Shown: positions 20,056 to 29,504, numbered from the stretch's first letter. The stretch is DNA of 35,254 nt from an uncultured Pelagibacteraceae bacterium (GCA_902582475.1 CACHSH010000005.1:1-35254), one strand, 5' to 3'. Program-made: numbers and translations. The notes: generated by a model not told the origin, from the sequence alone.

Positions 20056-20179
20056 TTTTCCCCCTTAATTATTAATTAATAATTGGAAAAAACTAACATG
20101 TATAAAATGTTAATGTAACCGCAACACAACTAAAAAGTGAATCTTATTACTAAGTAAAATAAGGGTTTTTTGAGGAAAA

Positions 20180-20584
20180 TTATTGTTTTAACTTACAATT
20201 CTTGCATAAACCGAAAAATTCTAAATTATATTTCTTATATTTCATTCCAGAATTATCTTCGAAATTACTCAAGTATTTAGATAGTTTGGTGTTTTTTATT
20301 TCTTTTACGTGTTCGCAATTATTACAAATTGAAAAAGCTGTTGCTTTTGAAATTTCACAATCAGAATTTTTACAAGCTATAAAAGCATTTTTACTTTTGA
20401 TTTTATGTATTTTTCCTATTTCAATAAGTTTTTCCAAAGCTCTATAAACCTGCAAGGGTGCTTTAATACCTCTTCTTTGAACGTTATAAAGTATTGAGTA
20501 AGCTTTTAGCGGTCCTTTTGCCTTTTCAATTATACTAAGAACAATTTGTTGGTTTTTTGAGAGCTGTTCTTGTTTCTGAGTCAT
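20180..20584 (-). CDS. zur: Fur-family regulator, Zur-like
   Basis: LSKNQQIVLSIIEKAKGPLKAYSILYNVQRRGIKAPLQVYRALEKLIEIGKIHKIKSKNAF; CNNC and CKNC pairs; co-directional with znuBC. Confidence 0.83.
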   Translation of the reverse strand: MTQKQEQLSKNQQIVLSIIEKAKGPLKAYSILYNVQRRGIKAPLQVYRALEKLIEIGKIHKIKSKNAFIACKNSDCEISKATAFSICNNCEHVKEIKNTKLSKYLSNFEDNSGMKYKKYNLEFFGLCKNCKLKQ

Positions 20585-20605
20585 AAATTATTTTAACACT
20601 TTCAT

Positions 20606-21409
20606 TTATTTTTTCAAATCTGAAACTTTTTTAAATTTTATTAATGATAATATAAACAATAACAATGTAGCGGTTATAATTGATGGTCCTGAAGCTGAAT
20701 TAATTTTCAATGATGTGAATAAACCAACTAAAACAGATATAAGTCCAAATATTACTGAAAAAATAACCATCTGTTTAGGATTATTTGAGACATTTCTTGC
20801 GGTTGCGGCAGGAATAATAAGCATACCTGTTATCAAAAGTAATCCTACAATTTTAATTGAAATTGCAATAAGAGCTGCAGTTAGAATAGTAAAAATTGCA
20901 TTGAATTTATCAGGCTTCATACCCTCAGCTTCTGATAGTTCATAATTTACTGTGGATGCAAATAATGGCTTCCAGATTAATTTCAGAATAATTAGTATTA
21001 AACCTCCACCTATCCAAATAACCAATAGATCATTTTGATTTACAGCTAAAATATCTCCAAATAACAAAGCCATTACATCAAATCTTATTGAAGTTAAAAA
21101 ACCTATAACTACAAGACCAACAGCTAATGAAGCGTGAGCTAGTAGACCTAATAAAGCATCATTTGGTAATTTTGTTTTCTTTTGTAATTGTAATAATAAA
21201 ATTGCTAAGACTGCAGAAATTACAAAGACTGAAAACGCGATATTAATTTCAAAAAATAATGCCATGGTAACACCTAATAATGCTGAATGAGCCAATGTAC
21301 CTGCAAAAAAAGACAGTCTTCTCCAAACTACAAAGCATCCAAGTGGTCCGGTTACAAGTGAAATGCCAATACCTGCTATCAGTGCTCTAGTAAAAAAATC
21401 ATCAAACAT
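20606..21409 (-). CDS. znuB: Zinc ABC transporter permease
   Basis: ABC-3 family: GPLGCFVVWRRLSFFAGTLAHSALLG, LLITGMLIIPAATARNVS. Confidence 0.92.
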   Translation of the reverse strand: MFDDFFTRALIAGIGISLVTGPLGCFVVWRRLSFFAGTLAHSALLGVTMALFFEINIAFSVFVISAVLAILLLQLQKKTKLPNDALLGLLAHASLAVGLVVIGFLTSIRFDVMALLFGDILAVNQNDLLVIWIGGGLILIILKLIWKPLFASTVNYELSEAEGMKPDKFNAIFTILTAALIAISIKIVGLLLITGMLIIPAATARNVSNNPKQMVIFSVIFGLISVLVGLFTSLKINSASGPSIITATLLLFILSLIKFKKVSDLKK

Positions 21410-21411
21410 AA

Positions 21412-22164
21412 TTATTTTTTGGGATCTATAGATCCATCAGCTGAATGCGAATGGTCGTGTTCGTGTTCATATAAAGATAATATATTTGAAGCTCTATCTC
21501 CAAATAATTCTTTATATTTTTTATCCTGTACTACTGTTTGAGGTTTTCCCGAACAACAAACATGTCCGTTTAAACATATAACAAAATCTGTTGCTGACAT
21601 CACAACGTGAAGATCATGTGAAATTAAAAGAATTCCACAATTTAATTTTTCTGATATTTTTTTAATTAATTCATACAAAGCAATTTCGCCTTTAAAATCA
21701 ACACCTTGTACTGGTTCATCTAATACTAAAAGTTCAGGTTTTTTTGCAATGGCTCTTGCTATAAGTACTCTTTGAAATTCACCGCCGGATAAATTACTTA
21801 AGCTTTTATTTTTTAAATGATCAACACCCGTTAAATTTAAAGCAACATTAATTTGATCATTTTTTAAATCTTCAGTTAACGACATAAAATCAATTACTCT
21901 AATAGGAAGCGTCCAATCCACTGTAACTTTTTGTGGTACATAACCTATTCTTTCAGTAAATCTTTTTACTCTACCTTCTATTTTTTTATAAATACCTAAG
22001 GCAATTTTTGCTGTGGTCGACTTGCCTGATCCATTGGGGCCAATTAAAGTAACTATTTCACCTTGTTTTATTTCTAATGAAACTTCTTTTATTAATGCTT
22101 TATCATTTAAATAAAAGCTCGCGTTTTCCACTTTTAGGAGAATTTGGTTATTTTTATTTTCCAT
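21412..22164 (-). CDS. znuC: Zinc ABC transporter ATP-binding protein; likely start at 22164 (MENKNNQ), ORF extends to 22185
   Basis: GPNGSGKST, RIGYVPQKV, LSGGEFQRVLIARAIAKKPELLVLDEPVQGVD, His-rich C-terminus. Confidence 0.92.
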   Translation of the reverse strand: MENKNNQILLKVENASFYLNDKALIKEVSLEIKQGEIVTLIGPNGSGKSTTAKIALGIYKKIEGRVKRFTERIGYVPQKVTVDWTLPIRVIDFMSLTEDLKNDQINVALNLTGVDHLKNKSLSNLSGGEFQRVLIARAIAKKPELLVLDEPVQGVDFKGEIALYELIKKISEKLNCGILLISHDLHVVMSATDFVICLNGHVCCSGKPQTVVQDKKYKELFGDRASNILSLYEHEHDHSHSADGSIDPKK

Positions 22165-22188
22165 AATAAAACCCTTGATTAACAAAAT

Positions 22189-22218
22189 GTAATATTATAA
22201 CAAACGTTATATTATAAC
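22189..22218. promoter_or_regulatory. Tandem Zur-type operators in the divergent znuC/znuA promoter
   Basis: gttatattataac (22206-22218) is a perfect GTTATA-T-TATAAC palindrome; imperfect copy gtaatattataac at 22189-22201. Confidence 0.72.
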
Positions 22219-22233
22219 AAATTAAGGAGCAAC

Positions 22234-23226
22234 ATGAAACGAAACCTATTTATTGCATTATTTTTATCTATATTTTCTTTTAACAGCACAGTATCTGCAG
22301 ATGTTAAAGTAGTTACTTCAATTAAGCCAATACATTCTTTGGCTGCATACGTTATGGATGGTGTTGGAAAACCTAATGTAATAGTAGATGGTTATAATTC
22401 TCCACACGGTTTTAGTTTAAAACCTTCGCATGCAAAAATGATCGAAAACGCTGATCTAATTATTTGGGTTGGTGAGGATTTAGAAGCGTTTCTAGAAAAA
22501 CCATTAGACTCAATTGCAAAAAAAGCAACAAAAGTTGAATTAATGGATTTAAAAGGAATTAAAAAATTAAAATTTAGAGAAAAGAATATATTCGAAGGTC
22601 ACGATGATCACGGACATAAAAAAGATAAGCACGATGATCACGGACATAAAAAAGATAAGCACGATGATCACGGACATAAAAAAGACAAGCACGATGATCA
22701 CGGACACGAAGGCCATGCTCATGGGGAACACGATCCGCACATTTGGTTAGACCCAATGAACGCCAAAGTTATTATTAAAGAAATTACAAATCAATTGGTT
22801 AAGCTTGATTCAGCAAACAGCTCAAAATACAAAGCTAATTCTAGAGAAGCTATTTCTGATATAGACGCGTTAACAAAATCCATCAAAAAAGACTTAAATA
22901 AAAATTCAAGAGTTGTAGTTTTCCATGATGCTTATCAATATTTTGAAAATAGATTTGGAATTAAAGTTTTAGGAGCGTTAACAGTAAATACAGATGTATT
23001 GCCTGGAGCTGAACAATTAGCTGAGATTAGAGAAGTTATTGAGCATGAAAAAGTTAATTGTATTTTCTCAGAACCACAGTTTAATCCATCAATTATAAAA
23101 ACAATTGCAAAAGATACTAATATTAAAACTGGTGTGTTAGATCCTCTAGGAGCAACTATAGACAAAGGTAAAGGCATGTATTCAGAATTACTGAAGAATA
23201 TGTCTTCGTCCTTTAAAGGCTGCTAA
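22234..23226 (+). CDS. znuA: Zinc ABC transporter substrate-binding protein with His/Asp-rich loop
   Basis: [64 protein letters not shown]. Confidence 0.95.
   Translation: MKRNLFIALFLSIFSFNSTVSADVKVVTSIKPIHSLAAYVMDGVGKPNVIVDGYNSPHGFSLKPSHAKMIENADLIIWVGEDLEAFLEKPLDSIAKKATKVELMDLKGIKKLKFREKNIFEGHDDHGHKKDKHDDHGHKKDKHDDHGHKKDKHDDHGHEGHAHGEHDPHIWLDPMNAKVIIKEITNQLVKLDSANSSKYKANSREAISDIDALTKSIKKDLNKNSRVVVFHDAYQYFENRFGIKVLGALTVNTDVLPGAEQLAEIREVIEHEKVNCIFSEPQFNPSIIKTIAKDTNIKTGVLDPLGATIDKGKGMYSELLKNMSSSFKGC
22600..22707 (+). repeat. 30-bp in-frame tandem repeat, three full units plus a partial, encoding [10 protein letters not shown]
   Basis: cacgatgatcacggacataaaaaagataag at 22600, 22630 and 22660 (single change gat>gac in the third), partial fourth from 22690. 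Confidence 0.97.
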
Positions 23227-24278
23227 TTTTTGATCCTATTTTTATTTGAATCAAAGAAATAAACATTTTCTTTAGAGAATGATATTTGGGAATGATCTTT
23301 ATCAATATTACTTGAAGTTTTTATTCTAAACTCTTCTCCATCCACAGACGAGTATATAATCTTATCAAATCCAAGATTTTCTATGAGATCAATCTTAATC
23401 TTGGCTTTTATATCTTGAGAATTATCTGCCTTAATATGTTCAGGTCTAATTCCAAGATAAATATCATCATTAAATTTATAACCATTAAACTGGATATCGC
23501 TGTTAAAAATATTAATTGTATTTCCGTTTTTAATTTTTCCTTTATCAATTTTTAAAATATTCATTCTCGGGGACCCTATAAATTCTGCTACAAAAATGTT
23601 ATTTGGATTATTGTATATTTCATCAGGTGATCCATATTGCTCCATTACACCTTGATTTAAAATAACAATCTTATCAGCTAGTGTCATGGCCTCTACTTGA
23701 TCGTGTGTAACATAAATCATATTCGTACTAAGTTTTTTATGAAGTTTTGAAATTTCTACACGCATTTCTGATCTTAATGCAGCATCAAGATTTGAGAGCG
23801 GTTCATCGAACAAAAACAATTTAGGGTTTCTCGTTATTGCACGACCTATTGCCACTCTTTGTCGTTGTCCACCAGAAAGTTGTCTTGGTTTTCTCAACAA
23901 GAGATCTTCGATTTGAAGAGTTTTTGAGGCATCTTTTACCTTTTTATCTATTTCATTTTTATCAAGTTTTTCATTTTTCAATCCGAATGACATATTTTCA
24001 TAAACATTCATGTGTGGGTACAAAGCGTATGATTGAAAAACCATTGCAATTCCTCTTTTTGATGGAATTAAATTATTAATTATTTTATTATCTAAATGTA
24101 TTTCACCTTCATCAACAGACTCTAAACCAGAAATCATTCTTAGGAGTGTGGACTTCCCACATCCTGATGGGCCTACGAGAACAATAAATTCGCCGTGATT
24201 AATTTTAATATTAAATTTATCTATTACCTTGTTTGTACCAAATGATTTTTCAATATTTTTTAATTCTATAGTAGCCAT
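23223..24278 (-). CDS. Sugar ABC transporter ATP-binding protein (UgpC/MsmK/MalK-like)
   Basis: [58 protein letters not shown]-type C-terminus. Confidence 0.92.
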   Translation of the reverse strand: MATIELKNIEKSFGTNKVIDKFNIKINHGEFIVLVGPSGCGKSTLLRMISGLESVDEGEIHLDNKIINNLIPSKRGIAMVFQSYALYPHMNVYENMSFGLKNEKLDKNEIDKKVKDASKTLQIEDLLLRKPRQLSGGQRQRVAIGRAITRNPKLFLFDEPLSNLDAALRSEMRVEISKLHKKLSTNMIYVTHDQVEAMTLADKIVILNQGVMEQYGSPDEIYNNPNNIFVAEFIGSPRMNILKIDKGKIKNGNTINIFNSDIQFNGYKFNDDIYLGIRPEHIKADNSQDIKAKIKIDLIENLGFDKIIYSSVDGEEFRIKTSSNIDKDHSQISFSKENVYFFDSNKNRIKN

Positions 24279-24435
24279 ACAACTTCTGGTTTAACTTTAA
24301 TTTTTTTTTTTAAATTTCTTAATAAAATAAAGTAATGCAAAATTTATATGTCTTCTATAATTTTTTTATGGGGTTTTCATTCTCGACAGATTTGGTAGGT
24401 TTTCACGTTTATATATAAAATTATTAGGGGGATAA

Positions 24436-25758
24436 ATGAAAAAAGTAATAATTTATCTTTTTGCTTTAGTATTTTTGGCAAACTCGAGTTATGCCGGAAT
24501 TACATTTTGGACGACTGAAGTACAGCCGGCTAGAATGGAAAAGCAGAAAGAAATGGCTAAAGCTTTTGAAGCCAAGTCAGGTATTAGCGTAGAAGTAATT
24601 CCTGTTGAAGAAAAAGATCTTGGAAAAAGAGCTACGGCAGCAGCAGCTGCAGGTGATCTACCGGATGTGATTTATCATACACTTCAGTATGTATTACCAT
24701 GGGCAGAAGCTGGGATATTAGATGTTAATGCTAACAACGCAGTTGTTAAATCTTTGGGCAAAAATACTTTTGCTCCAGGTGCACTTAACATGGCAAAAAA
24801 AGGTGGGAAGATAGCCGCTGTACCAGTTGATGGCTGGACACAGATGGTTGTTTATAGAAAAGACCTTTTTAAACAATTTGGACTACAGCCACCAACAAAC
24901 TACGCAAATATTACAAAAGCAATTTCTGTTATGTCTAACGCTGATAGATTTGGTTTTGTTGCTGCAACAAAAACTGACGAAAACTTCATGAGCCAAGTAC
25001 TTGAACATGTGCTTTTAGCTAATGGAGTAAACTTAGTGAAAAAAGGTGGAACAAAAAAACAAGGTAAAGAACTTAAAAATGCTTTAGAATTTTACAAAGT
25101 ATTAGCTAAAGCAAGTCCTCCAGGAGAATTGTTCTGGAAACAGTCTAGAGAACTTTACTTTGCTGGTAAAACACCAATGATTATTTGGTCACCATTTATT
25201 ATGGATGAATTAGCTGGTCTAAGAGACTCAGCTCCTCCAACAATAAATAGTGATCCTACATCACCGGAACTAGCATCAAAAACTGGATTCATTACAAACT
25301 TTAGTGGTCCAAATAATAAAAAAGGTGCTGCTTGGGCAGATGTTAGATACTTTGGTATTACTGCTGATGCTGATACTGATGAAGCTAAAAAATTCATCGA
25401 ATATTCAATGGATGAAGGTTACACAGCTACATTATCTATCGCACCAGAAGGTAAGTTTCCTGTAAGAAGAGGAAATAAAAGTGATCCAGCTGCTTTTACA
25501 AAAGCTTGGAGTAAGCTACCAGTGGGTGTAGATAGAAAGAAACCTTTAACTGAACTTTATTCTGCAGATGTTATTAATAACATCGTAGCAGGTTTAGATA
25601 CTGCTAATAGATGGGGTGTTAAAGAGGGTGAACTTTCTAGAGCATCAAAAATCATTAATGCACAATTCTTAAATAGAATCACAAGGGAATTTATTGATGA
25701 TCAAATTTCAGTTGATGAAGCAGTTGATAAAATCAACGCTGAATTAGCTAAATTTTAG
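24436..25758 (+). CDS. Sugar ABC transporter substrate-binding protein
   Basis: Signal peptide; ITFWTTEVQPARMEKQKEMAKAFEAKSGISVEVIPV; GDLPDVIYHTLQYVLPWAEAGILDV. Confidence 0.9.
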   Translation: MKKVIIYLFALVFLANSSYAGITFWTTEVQPARMEKQKEMAKAFEAKSGISVEVIPVEEKDLGKRATAAAAAGDLPDVIYHTLQYVLPWAEAGILDVNANNAVVKSLGKNTFAPGALNMAKKGGKIAAVPVDGWTQMVVYRKDLFKQFGLQPPTNYANITKAISVMSNADRFGFVAATKTDENFMSQVLEHVLLANGVNLVKKGGTKKQGKELKNALEFYKVLAKASPPGELFWKQSRELYFAGKTPMIIWSPFIMDELAGLRDSAPPTINSDPTSPELASKTGFITNFSGPNNKKGAAWADVRYFGITADADTDEAKKFIEYSMDEGYTATLSIAPEGKFPVRRGNKSDPAAFTKAWSKLPVGVDRKKPLTELYSADVINNIVAGLDTANRWGVKEGELSRASKIINAQFLNRITREFIDDQISVDEAVDKINAELAKF

Positions 25759-25771
25759 TAAAATTATTTTT

Positions 25772-25804
25772 AAAAAGCGGGTAATATAATATTATCCGCT
25801 TTTT
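25772..25804 (+). terminator. Strong hairpin with U-rich 3' arm immediately after the sugar binding-protein gene
   Basis: aaaaagcgggtaata / tattatccgcttttt, 15-bp stem with one G:T pair, 3-nt loop. Confidence 0.85.
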
Positions 25805-25806
25805 AT

Positions 25807-27066
25807 ATGACAGATACTTTATCAAAAATAGAAAAAAGAACAGCATACACGCTCTTATTACCAGCAGTGTTTTTGGTATTCGCTATAGTATTATTTCCAA
25901 TTTTCGCAAATATTTGGATAAGCTTTAAGGAAGTACAATTAAAAGATATTAGAATTCCTGAACCTAGAGCAAAAAAGATAGTTAAAAGTATTTCAGAAGA
26001 TAAAACAAAATTAAAAATAGTTTATAGACTTAGGAATAGTTCACTAATTGAAGATATAAATAATATTAAATTTTCAGACAAACTCCCAAAAAATATTGAA
26101 CCTGTAGATCTTGACTCAAGATGTATATTTAAATCCAAGAAAATTAAATGTGATTTTGGAAATTGGGAGGCAAAATATAGAGAAAATTTTGAGATTATCA
26201 TTCAAAATATCAATGGTGATTTAATTGATAAAAACATTATTAAATCTCAAAAACCTAGACTATCCGGTGATGCTGACAATATTTTATTAACTACTAAATT
26301 TTCACTAAAAAATTTCAAAAAAGTTTTTAATGAAAATGAATTTTTAGATTTATTGCTAACAACTTTTTATTTTACTTTTTTTGGGACAGTTGGTGCAATT
26401 ATTTTTGGTATGTTCGCAGCTCAATTAGTAAATCAAAAGTTTTATGGCAGAACTTTTATGAGAAGTATTCTACTTTTTCCATATGTCGGACCTGTTGTTG
26501 CTTTAGCATACACATGGACTTTATTGCTAGATCCAAATAGTGGTTCTTTAAATGCATTGTTAGTTAATTTTGGTATCATTGATAAACCAATAAATTTATT
26601 GGGTCAGAAATATATGACACTAAATCTATTAGGTTTTGATATTAAATTAAGGTTGGCATTAACTACAGTAATAATGTTTGAGATTTGGAGATATTTTCCC
26701 CTAGCCTTCTTATTTATTCTAGCAAGATTGCAAGCAGTGCCTAAAGATTTGTACGAAGCTGCTGAGGTTGATGGCGCTGGACCACTAAGAAAATTTGTTA
26801 ATATTACTCTTCCGCAAATAACAGCAATTTTATCTATTTTATTTATGATTAGATTTATTTGGAATTTTAATAAATTTGAAGACATTTTTCTTTTAACTGG
26901 TGGTGCATCAGGAACAAGAACTTTACCAATTAATGTTTACCAACAAGGTTTTGCTGTTTCTGACATAGGTATGGGGTCGGCGGTTTCAATTGTTATAGTT
27001 ATGTTACTGATAATTTTTATGATTATTTATTTCAAATTAATTGGAAAGCGTGCAAATGAGATATAA
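25807..27066 (+). CDS. Sugar ABC transporter permease (MalF/UgpA-like) with an inserted periplasmic domain
   Basis: LYEAAEVDGAGPLRKFVNITLPQITAIL EAA loop; RTAYTLLLPAVFLVFAIVLFPI TM1; ~100-aa hydrophilic insert after TM1. Confidence 0.9.
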   Translation: MTDTLSKIEKRTAYTLLLPAVFLVFAIVLFPIFANIWISFKEVQLKDIRIPEPRAKKIVKSISEDKTKLKIVYRLRNSSLIEDINNIKFSDKLPKNIEPVDLDSRCIFKSKKIKCDFGNWEAKYRENFEIIIQNINGDLIDKNIIKSQKPRLSGDADNILLTTKFSLKNFKKVFNENEFLDLLLTTFYFTFFGTVGAIIFGMFAAQLVNQKFYGRTFMRSILLFPYVGPVVALAYTWTLLLDPNSGSLNALLVNFGIIDKPINLLGQKYMTLNLLGFDIKLRLALTTVIMFEIWRYFPLAFLFILARLQAVPKDLYEAAEVDGAGPLRKFVNITLPQITAILSILFMIRFIWNFNKFEDIFLLTGGASGTRTLPINVYQQGFAVSDIGMGSAVSIVIVMLLIIFMIIYFKLIGKRANEI

Positions 27067-28249
27067 ACCATTATTAATTTATTTATTTATTTCGTCTATT
27101 TTTCTGACATTAGTAGGTTCGATTTGGAAAATAATGGCTACTCTTCAGGGTCTAAAATTAACAGAAATAAATTTTAATATAAATTTCCTTTTAGCCCTAT
27201 TATTAAGTTTATCAATTGTTTTAATTGGCAAGAAAATTAATCATCTAATTAAAATACTATTACTACCATTGCTCTTCACTTTTATTTATATTTTAATTAA
27301 TGAAGCGGCGCCGATTTGGTATAATGTTGGAATTCTTTTAATAAGTTTATTTTTTACAAATAGAGTAAAGAATTATACATTGAGTTATCTTAAAGAAGAT
27401 TTTGTATCAGAAAAAATTGTTTTCGATTTCTTGTCACTGTTTGCGATTGTATTTTTTGCTTTTATCATTCTGTTTCCATTTTATTTAATGTTCGTTACAA
27501 GTTTTAAATTACAATCAGAATTATTGTTTAATCCTTTAGATTTAAGTATTAATTTTACCAAAAATATTTCTGAGCAATTTAAGTCTTATGTGGTTATTTT
27601 TAAAACATATGACTTTGGAAGATATATTTATACGAGTTCTATAGTTTCTATAGGAACTGTAATTATTACTTTAATCTTTGCAATACCCGCAGCTTACGCA
27701 GTAGCTAGATTGAATTTTTTTGGTAAAACTTTTTTATCTACCTCAATATTAATTATATATATGTTCCCCGCGATAGTTTTAGTAATTCCTCTTTATACTG
27801 TCTTTAGTCAGTTAGGATTAAGAAATTCAATTGAGGGTCTTCTAATAGTCTATACAGCAACAACTTTGCCTGTCGCTATTTATATGCTTCAAGGATATTT
27901 CAAAAGTATTCCAAAGGAGATTGAAGATGCTGGTCTTATGGATGGACAAAATTGGTTTGGAATAATAATTAAAATTATAATCCCTTTAAGTTTACCTGCA
28001 ATTGCATCGGTTGCTTTATATGTTTTTATGATCGCATGGAATGAATTTCTATTTTCGTTAATGTTCTTGGATAATCCTAAATCATTTACATTATCCAGAG
28101 CTATTAATCATTTAACTGGAGATGCAGAAACACCTAGACAATATTTAATGGCAGGATCTGTTGTTGTAACACTGCCAATTCTTTTAATTTTTGTTTACTT
28201 TGAAAAATATCTTGTAAGCGGATTAACTGCAGGAAGTGTAAAAGGTTAA
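27056..28249 (+). CDS. Sugar ABC transporter permease (MalG/UgpE-like) with extended hydrophobic N-terminus; ATG at 27056 (track start TTG at 27041)
   Basis: IPKEIEDAGLMDGQNWFGIIIKIIIPLSLPAIASVALYVFMIAWNEFLFSLMFL; ~4 extra hydrophobic segments before the canonical permease. Confidence 0.9.
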   Translation: MRYKPLLIYLFISSIFLTLVGSIWKIMATLQGLKLTEINFNINFLLALLLSLSIVLIGKKINHLIKILLLPLLFTFIYILINEAAPIWYNVGILLISLFFTNRVKNYTLSYLKEDFVSEKIVFDFLSLFAIVFFAFIILFPFYLMFVTSFKLQSELLFNPLDLSINFTKNISEQFKSYVVIFKTYDFGRYIYTSSIVSIGTVIITLIFAIPAAYAVARLNFFGKTFLSTSILIIYMFPAIVLVIPLYTVFSQLGLRNSIEGLLIVYTATTLPVAIYMLQGYFKSIPKEIEDAGLMDGQNWFGIIIKIIIPLSLPAIASVALYVFMIAWNEFLFSLMFLDNPKSFTLSRAINHLTGDAETPRQYLMAGSVVVTLPILLIFVYFEKYLVSGLTAGSVKG

Positions 28250-29504
28250 TGAAAGAAACAATAAAAATTGCAAAAGAAGTTTTAATAAATAATAGAAGAT
28301 CTGGTTATACACTACCTACAAATAATGAATTGTACCCTGCTCAGTGGAATTGGGATTCTGCCTTTATAGCTTTGGGATACTCATATTTTAATATGGAATA
28401 TGCAATTGAAGAATTAGAAAAACTTATATCAGGCCAGTGGGAAGACGGCATGATACCTCATATATTGTTTCATGATAATGACGAAAGTTATTTTCCAAAT
28501 CACAAAACATGGGATTGTGGTAATAAGGTGCCCTCTTCTGGTATTACACAGCCACCAATAATTGCAACAGTAATTAAAAAAATCGTCGACCAGAATAAAC
28601 TGGATCAAAGTCAAATGAAAAGAATGGAAATTATAATAAAAAAATTAAAGAAATATTTAGACTGGTTTTATAATTACAGAGATACAAATAAAATTGGTCT
28701 AGCTGCAATTATTCATCCATGGGAAAGTGGACTTGATAACTCTCCTATTTGGGATAGCCCATTGGATAAAGTGAAAATTGAGGAAAACTTAAAGTATGAA
28801 AGAAGAGATCTTAATGTTTCAAGAAGTTCAAATAGGCCCCTGAAAAAAGATTACGATGGTTATATAACCTTATTGAATCAATTTAAAAAAAACAAATACA
28901 ATCCAAGTAAAATTGTAAATGACTCTATGTTTAATGTGATTGATATTGGCTTTAATTCAATACTTATTAGAGCTACAAAAGATCTTGTAGAGGTATCAAA
29001 AAAATTTAATTTGGATTTTACCGATCTTAAAAATAAAATATCAAAGTCAGAAGAAAGTTTAATTAAATTTTATAAGGATGAGGATCAAAGTTTTTTTTTT
29101 ATGATTTTAAAAACCACAATTTAATAAAAGTAGATGCAATTTCTAATTATTTCATATTATTTGCGAACCTTGAAAATCAAGAAATAAATAATAAAGTTAT
29201 TGATAAACTTAAAAAATACAATTCACAAAAAGATTATTTTTTTACTACAGTTAATCCGAAAGATAAAAATTTTGAAGAAACAAGATATTGGAGAGGACCT
29301 GTTTGGATAAATTCAAATTGGATAGTTTATCAAGGCTTAATTAATAAAGATAAAATCTTCTCATCATTAATAAAAAATAAGACTTTGGAATTATTGGAAA
29401 ATAAGAAATTTCATGAATACTATAATTATAAAACTGGCGAATGTTTGGGTGCCAATAATTTTTCTTGGTCTGCAGCTCTCTATTTAGATTTAAAATTTAA
29501 TTAA
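28249..29504 (+). pseudogene. GH63/MGH1-like glycoside hydrolase (glucosylglycerate/trehalase-type), frameshifted at a T10 run near 29091-29100
   Basis: QWNWDSAFIALGYSYFN, EDGMIPHILFH, HPWESGLDNSPIWDSPL in frame 1; continuation YDFKNHNLIKVDAISNYFILFANLE...ETRYWRGPVWINSNWIVYQGL...LGANNFSWSAALYLDLKFN* in the shifted frame. Confidence 0.82.

Noticed and set aside
22600-22707. Direct repeats as a possible CRISPR array
   Set aside because: Units are contiguous with no spacers, in frame within znuA, and encode the metal-binding loop.
22574-22756. Minus-strand 60-aa ORF with repeated [10 protein letters not shown]
   Set aside because: Its periodicity is only the antisense of the znuA His-repeat; not an independent gene.
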